64,000 nucleotides of DNA from Acanthosepion pharaonis (lineage: Eukaryota > Mollusca > Cephalopoda > Sepiida > Sepiidae), in contig CAHIKZ030000253.1 in the NCBI GenBank assembly GCA_903632075.3, positions 1,187,001 to 1,251,000 of the forward strand, written 5' to 3'. The translations under genes and the position numbers were made by a program. The stretch's first letter is position 1, and every line of letters begins with the position of its first letter. Of the stretch, positions 60,048 to 64,000 are shown piece by piece. A model generated the notes under the pieces. The model ran no database searches. It was not told the origin of the DNA and saw nothing but the letters and a program-made list of their open reading frames with translations.

Positions 60048-61100
60048 AAACATGTATGGATTAAAAGCACCATTGAACTATAATTATAAAGTTTCTATCA
60101 TCCCAAAATTTACGTCATGCAGACGGATCGTCTAGACTAATACTAAAATTCTACGAGCCACTTGAAGACACAGTAATTGCGGCGATGAGGGCCGAAAATG
60201 AAATTAATAACGTATTATACAAGAGTGTAAGAGAACGGCCCATAACATTGGAGAAAATAAGAAAATTAAGTCGGAAAAAGATGACTTTATAATGAAAATG
60301 AAGCAATTAAGATTTAAAGGAAAATATTACTGCAAATAATGTATTTTCATTATGCAATGATGGACTTATGTGCCATGAAAGAATTGTTATACCAGCATCG
60401 TTACAAAAATGTATGCTAAAAGAATTTCACATAGGACTTCCAGGAATTTCTAGAATGAAATCTTTAATGAGGTGTTATACTTATTGGTGAAAAATGGATC
60501 AAGATATTGAAAATTTAGTGAAATCATGCAGAGGTTGTGCTCTGGCAGTGAAGTCACCGCCTATCAAAATTAAACCTTGGCCGAAAACCTATATGCCATA
60601 GTCCAGAATACATATAGACATCACAGGACCATTAAACGAAGCATATTATCTAATGGTAGTCGATATTTACACGAAATGACCAGAAATATTAAAATAATGC
60701 TACAACAATTTTGAGTGTTTACAGAGTAACACCAAACCTGGGAAGATGGCGTTATAAGAAAACGGATCGGCAAAAAGACTGACATGGCACAGGAACAAAG
60801 ATGGGAACATAAGCGACACCTTAATCAGTTAAAACTGATATTCACTGATTTAGTAAGTCCACGAAAAGACGTACCGATACAAATATAGTATGACATGTTT
60901 TATGTACACACACCACCAGAAATTAGTGAGCCAAGGAGGTACAGTAAAAAAAAAAAAAAAAAATCGAACAGCAACAAAACATTTGAATATCGGACCAAAG
61001 CTGAAGAAATATAAACTCTAGAGGAAGTCATCTCAAAGGAGAGGTCTTATATAGAAATAAAGTGTTGTTGCCGACACTTGAATTTGAACATAGATCGCCA
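58815..61100 (+). pseudogene. Gypsy LTR-retrotransposon gag-pol relic
   Basis: Domains appear in Gypsy order. A Gag zinc knuckle CYECARLGHKSTFC (CX2CX4HX4C) lies near 58923. A protease LQLDTGSDVSIIN with the DTG active site lies near 59108. The start of the reverse transcriptase (PKRSVPIAALDPINSELDRL near 59528, then DCSRLLTINTHRGLY near 59770) follows. The catalytic YVDD part is deleted, and sequence resumes at TKVFLGLANYY (59947). An integrase zinc region lies near 60375-60545: the HxGH position reads EFHIGLPGISRMK, so one histidine is lost, while CRGC is kept. The first catalytic aspartate (RIHIDITGPL) lies near 60608. Stops and shifts are frequent. Confidence 0.8.
59974..60045 (+). repeat. 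(AT)n microsatellite inside the Gypsy polymerase
   Basis: About 35 AT units in frame with TKVFLGLANYY before and IPNMYGLKAPLN after. The frame stays open, reading as alternating Tyr-Ile. Confidence 0.95.
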
Positions 61101-61450
61101 GTGAGTAAACACAGGCGATCTCATTATTGAATTAAGTAGACCACGTGACCATAGAGGAAACGCATATATGGGAAGTCACGCGAAGTCATTTATCGTTATT
61201 TCTATTCTATCCTCTATTACTATTCGGATCACTATTTCTAGTCTATCCTCTATTACTATACGGACCGCTATTCTCTACTCTATTCACTATACTATTTCTT
61301 TATTCGGATCACTATACGAGCAAGTATTATCGAGCAAGTACTATTAGTGCGAGTGCTATTCGAAGGCGTCTGACACCAGTATTGTTCAACGGCGTACTAT
61401 AGTTATATCTGTGATTACAAAGTCTCTACCACAACGTACATTACGAAAGT
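61101..61450 (+). repeat. Possible Gypsy 3' end with short tandem repeats
   Basis: Two to three imperfect repeats of about 36 bp (CTATCCTCTATTACTAT, then CGGA.C.CTATT) at 61200-61290, and duplicated CGAGCAAGTA near 61317 and 61333. It may belong to the LTR of the relic to the left, but no matching 5' LTR is in view. Confidence 0.4.
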
Positions 61451-61941
61451 GACAACAAATTTTTGTTGACATCACAAAAATAACTAAGCCCTGTTACTTC
61501 CCCTTTCAACTTGTCAATGCCAACAAATAATTAAAATGATGTGGCCTAGCACAACAAAATGACGGCGCCCCCTGTAGTCAATTAACGTACATAAGAGACG
61601 GTAAAAGAACTGAGGCAAAAATATATTTCGAGGACAGAAGCTGATAACTAATATTTCTTGTGGAAATTTTAATATTTATTCACATACTCTTCGGATTATT
61701 AAAAATGGTTTTGATATTTAGTCATTATATACTTCGGGAGAATATATGTGGTGGATCAATAAGTTTGTAGCCTGACACATAGCTGAATTTTGATCTGAAA
61801 TATCCACTGCAGATCTGTAATTAATATTTACCGCTGAATGAAGTACATTGTTGTGTTAAATGCATACCTTTTTACCATTCAGCTACAGATTAAACTCTAT
61901 ATGTGTTAAGAACGATAACTACAGTCTCACAACAAATACGG

Positions 61942-61942
<1 letters not shown>
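61451..61942. other. Spacer
   Basis: GGTGGATCAATAAGTTTGTAG near 61751 faintly recalls mariner ends. Nothing firm. Confidence 0.35.

Positions 61943-61999
<57 letters not shown>
61943..61999 (+). repeat. (TA)n(TG)n microsatellite
   Basis: TA to about 61981, TG to 61999. Confidence 0.97.
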
Positions 62000-62212
62000 A
62001 AGTAAGTTGGCCAAGGAATTCTTTGTGATGTACTGAATGCTATATAAACGCTCTATATTAGGTTAAGTGTGGGTAGTTGAGAAAGAATATGGTGGAAGTA
62101 ACTAAAACGTTTCCTCTTTAGGTCAGAAGAAGTCCTTTCAAAAAACAAAGCGCGAAGTGATTTTTTCCATTTTATAATTCAGTTACCTACCAGAGTGCAA
62201 AATACTGCAATT

Positions 62213-62400
62213 ATGAGCCAGACAAACATTTCAGTGATTTTGATAAAGGTTAAATCGTTAGATTCAAACAATATGAGAAGAATATTCTACCAACATATTT
62301 AGATCGATTCAGTATGAATGGATCATTTTGCCGAAAGCACTAATTTCCCTGCAATAATACCCAATAAACAGACCTTAATTGCGGATATCTTTTGAACATT
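62213..62400 (+). pseudogene. Possible Tc1/mariner transposase N-terminal fragment
   Basis: KHFSDFDKG, a stop, then IVRFKQYEKNILPTYLDRFS resembles the DNA-binding start of Tc1-like transposases (SDFEKG.IV). No downstream catalytic part. Confidence 0.3.
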
Positions 62401-62479
62401 CCTAGGTAGCCACTCAATGAATCCGGCACATAGTAGAGACTGTAGCGACTGCTATGTTTTTCCACGCCCACATTTTATT

Positions 62480-62640
62480 CGTCTGCGATTGGCTAATAAA
62501 TCAATATTGCCTTTCTATAGGACAATTTAGCCATCGCAGTCGTTGCTTTGAAATTTTCGGTTTTGAACTTGCTTACTTGTTTCGTTTGTACAAATTTAGC
62601 GATTGGTCAAATTTTAACCAATCACATATTTTAGTGCAAA
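62480..62640 (+). promoter_or_regulatory. Cluster of CCAAT-box motifs, possible promoter
   Basis: GATTGGCTAAT near 62487, then GATTGGTC near 62601 and its inverse AACCAATC near 62617 (a 7-bp inverted pair around CAAATTTT). TATATAAACGCTC lies earlier, near 62040. CCAAT boxes bind NF-Y in animal promoters. No gene is recognised downstream, so function is uncertain. Confidence 0.25.
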
Positions 62641-62699
62641 ATCAACTTTTCCCGCGTTTTCGCTGGGAGTCTACCTGTAGCTTTAAAAAGAAATGACTT

Positions 62700-63896
62700 T
62701 GTCAGGAGCCGCCAGTAGATTCCAGCAAATTTCGCCTGTCAACACAAACCTATGAATTTACTCACAACATTTCAAACGCACACACAGACACAGAATTTTG
62801 TAATACATATATACATATCTCTCTGTGACTCAGCCAAGTTCAATCAACCAGGACTCTTTCAGTTGATTTCGCTAACACAACACACTTTCTGATCAATTGT
62901 ATTCTTGTGTTATCTATTATAACAGCAGATTTGTTCTAACATTGATTCCTGAACATTTCTCTCTCAAGAGAACTTTCTTTCGAACAATCAATTACAAATC
63001 AAAATACAGTAAAAGGGAAGCCACTTTTTTCCCTTAATCTATACATTGAATACAAATTATTGTATATTTTGTTCTTGTATGTTATTTCAATATATACTTG
63101 TTGATTCACATTTGGAGTTTCGTTGTTTTCTTGAATCATTAATAATACAAAAGATATATGCGCCAATGAACACGCGCACCATAACAAGTCCATACTACAT
63201 CCTTAGTATGCCGTAAATCAAGCGAAATGTGGTGTTAACATAGTATTCAGTAACTGGTTCTCACTATTTTTGCATTTCGCTTTATACATTGGTAATCAGC
63301 TTGTTTCTTTCATTCACCTGTCAATTCTCTTTCTTTACCTTTCGCACTATTTTCTCTCCTAAGTTTCCTTTCTCCTATAAGTAACATTAGTCTAAGAGGG
63401 TAGCAGATTTTGCACTGAGTTTTGTCCCCTATTTATCTTTCTTTTTGGTCTCAAGCAAATTTTCCATTTTCAATATCATTATTATTATTATTATGAAACA
63501 AACTGACGTAACTCTTCCAAATATGTTTCAACACGTAAGAGAAGAGCGCGTTTTAAGAAAAGATTTCAAGTATAAACATATATATAAATATTGTACAAAC
63601 GTTGCTTATCTTGTAATGAAAAACGGTTGTAATGAACGCGTCAAAATGAGTGAAACGCCTCCAGCGTGAAAACATATAACTAAAACGTACTTAATATGAT
63701 GTTGATCTTGTTCATCTTGTCATTTATTCATTCATTACAAGACAAGCAGCATTTGTACAAAGACTTATCTTTTTTTGTAGATTTATATATTTTTATACTT
63801 GAAAGATTTTTTAAAATGTAACTTGAAGACATTATATTGAAATATTGTTTAACATTGTCAAACATTGTATTTTTTCTTAAACCGCGTTCTTCTCTT
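62700..63896. other. AT-rich spacer to the right end
   Basis: Short unassigned frames only (62999-63193 minus, 63445-63669 plus). (ATT)n occurs near 63478-63494. Confidence 0.45.
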
Positions 63897-63897
63897 A

Positions 63898-63932
<35 letters not shown>

Positions 63933-63942
63933 TTTATTATTA
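63897..63942 (+). repeat. (ATT)n microsatellite
   Basis: About 11 ATT units and a degenerate tail. Confidence 0.95.
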
Positions 63943-64000
63943 CAATCTTCAGTTTCCGCTTTCAACCCTGCACTACGTAGCCACTGATGGGTACGGGTTT

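Noticed and set aside
61740..61800. Mariner-like end GGTGGATCAATAAGTTTGTA
   Set aside because: The similarity is short and no partner end or transposase lies at a plausible distance.

Overview
The window looks like repeat-rich, AT-rich genomic DNA from an animal, most likely a cephalopod mollusc of octopus type. That call rests on inference: many long (AT)n/(GT)n compound microsatellites, several tRNA-derived SINE heads, Penelope-like elements with GIY-YIG nucleases, an R2/R4-like LINE with a restriction-like endonuclease, RTE-like LINE fragments, Tc1/mariner relics and Gypsy pieces. There are no operons, no CRISPR array and no confident host gene. Nearly every long open frame is a broken mobile element or a by-product of a tandem repeat.

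Layout. 0-3.4 kb: a Penelope-like retroelement (reverse transcriptase plus GIY-YIG) with an inverted copy of its own 3' part at its 5' side and a tRNA-like SINE head in its 3' region, followed by a reverse-oriented 152-bp LTR with a primer-binding site. 3.4-9.7 kb: AT-rich spacer, microsatellites, a mariner end, a perfect 28-bp hairpin and a pyrimidine tract. 9.8-21 kb: three successive, degraded, same-strand copies of one LINE family with a restriction-like endonuclease; the third is interrupted by a solo LTR with a 5-bp target duplication. 21.1-22.0 kb: the 3' half of a second GIY-YIG retroelement family. 23.7-25.5 kb: a Tc1-like relic containing a nested insertion. 28-29.6 kb: a GIY-YIG retroelement split by a 1.07-kb Tc1 element. 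31.4-38.7 kb: two RTE-like LINE fragments, one hosting a 5S rRNA-derived sequence fused to a tRNA-type SINE, and another Tc1 relic.

39.9-50.5 kb is the most striking object: about 10.5 kb, roughly 125 copies, of an 84-bp pyrimidine-rich tandem repeat carrying a GGATCC in most units. Its right third is clean and regular; its left two thirds are full of one-to-few-base length changes in T runs. Because 84 is divisible by three, three of the six frames stay open over long distances, which produces spurious proteins.

50.5-64 kb: AT-rich spacer, SINEs, a mariner transposase fragment, a 2.3-kb Gypsy gag-pol relic in which an (AT)n microsatellite has grown in frame inside the polymerase, and a CCAAT-box cluster that could be a promoter. 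The elements do not form a pathway; what the window records is layered insertion (Tc1 into retroelement, LTR into LINE, SINE into LINE) and tandem amplification. All identities were made by eye from conserved motifs, so family names are tentative and boundaries approximate.
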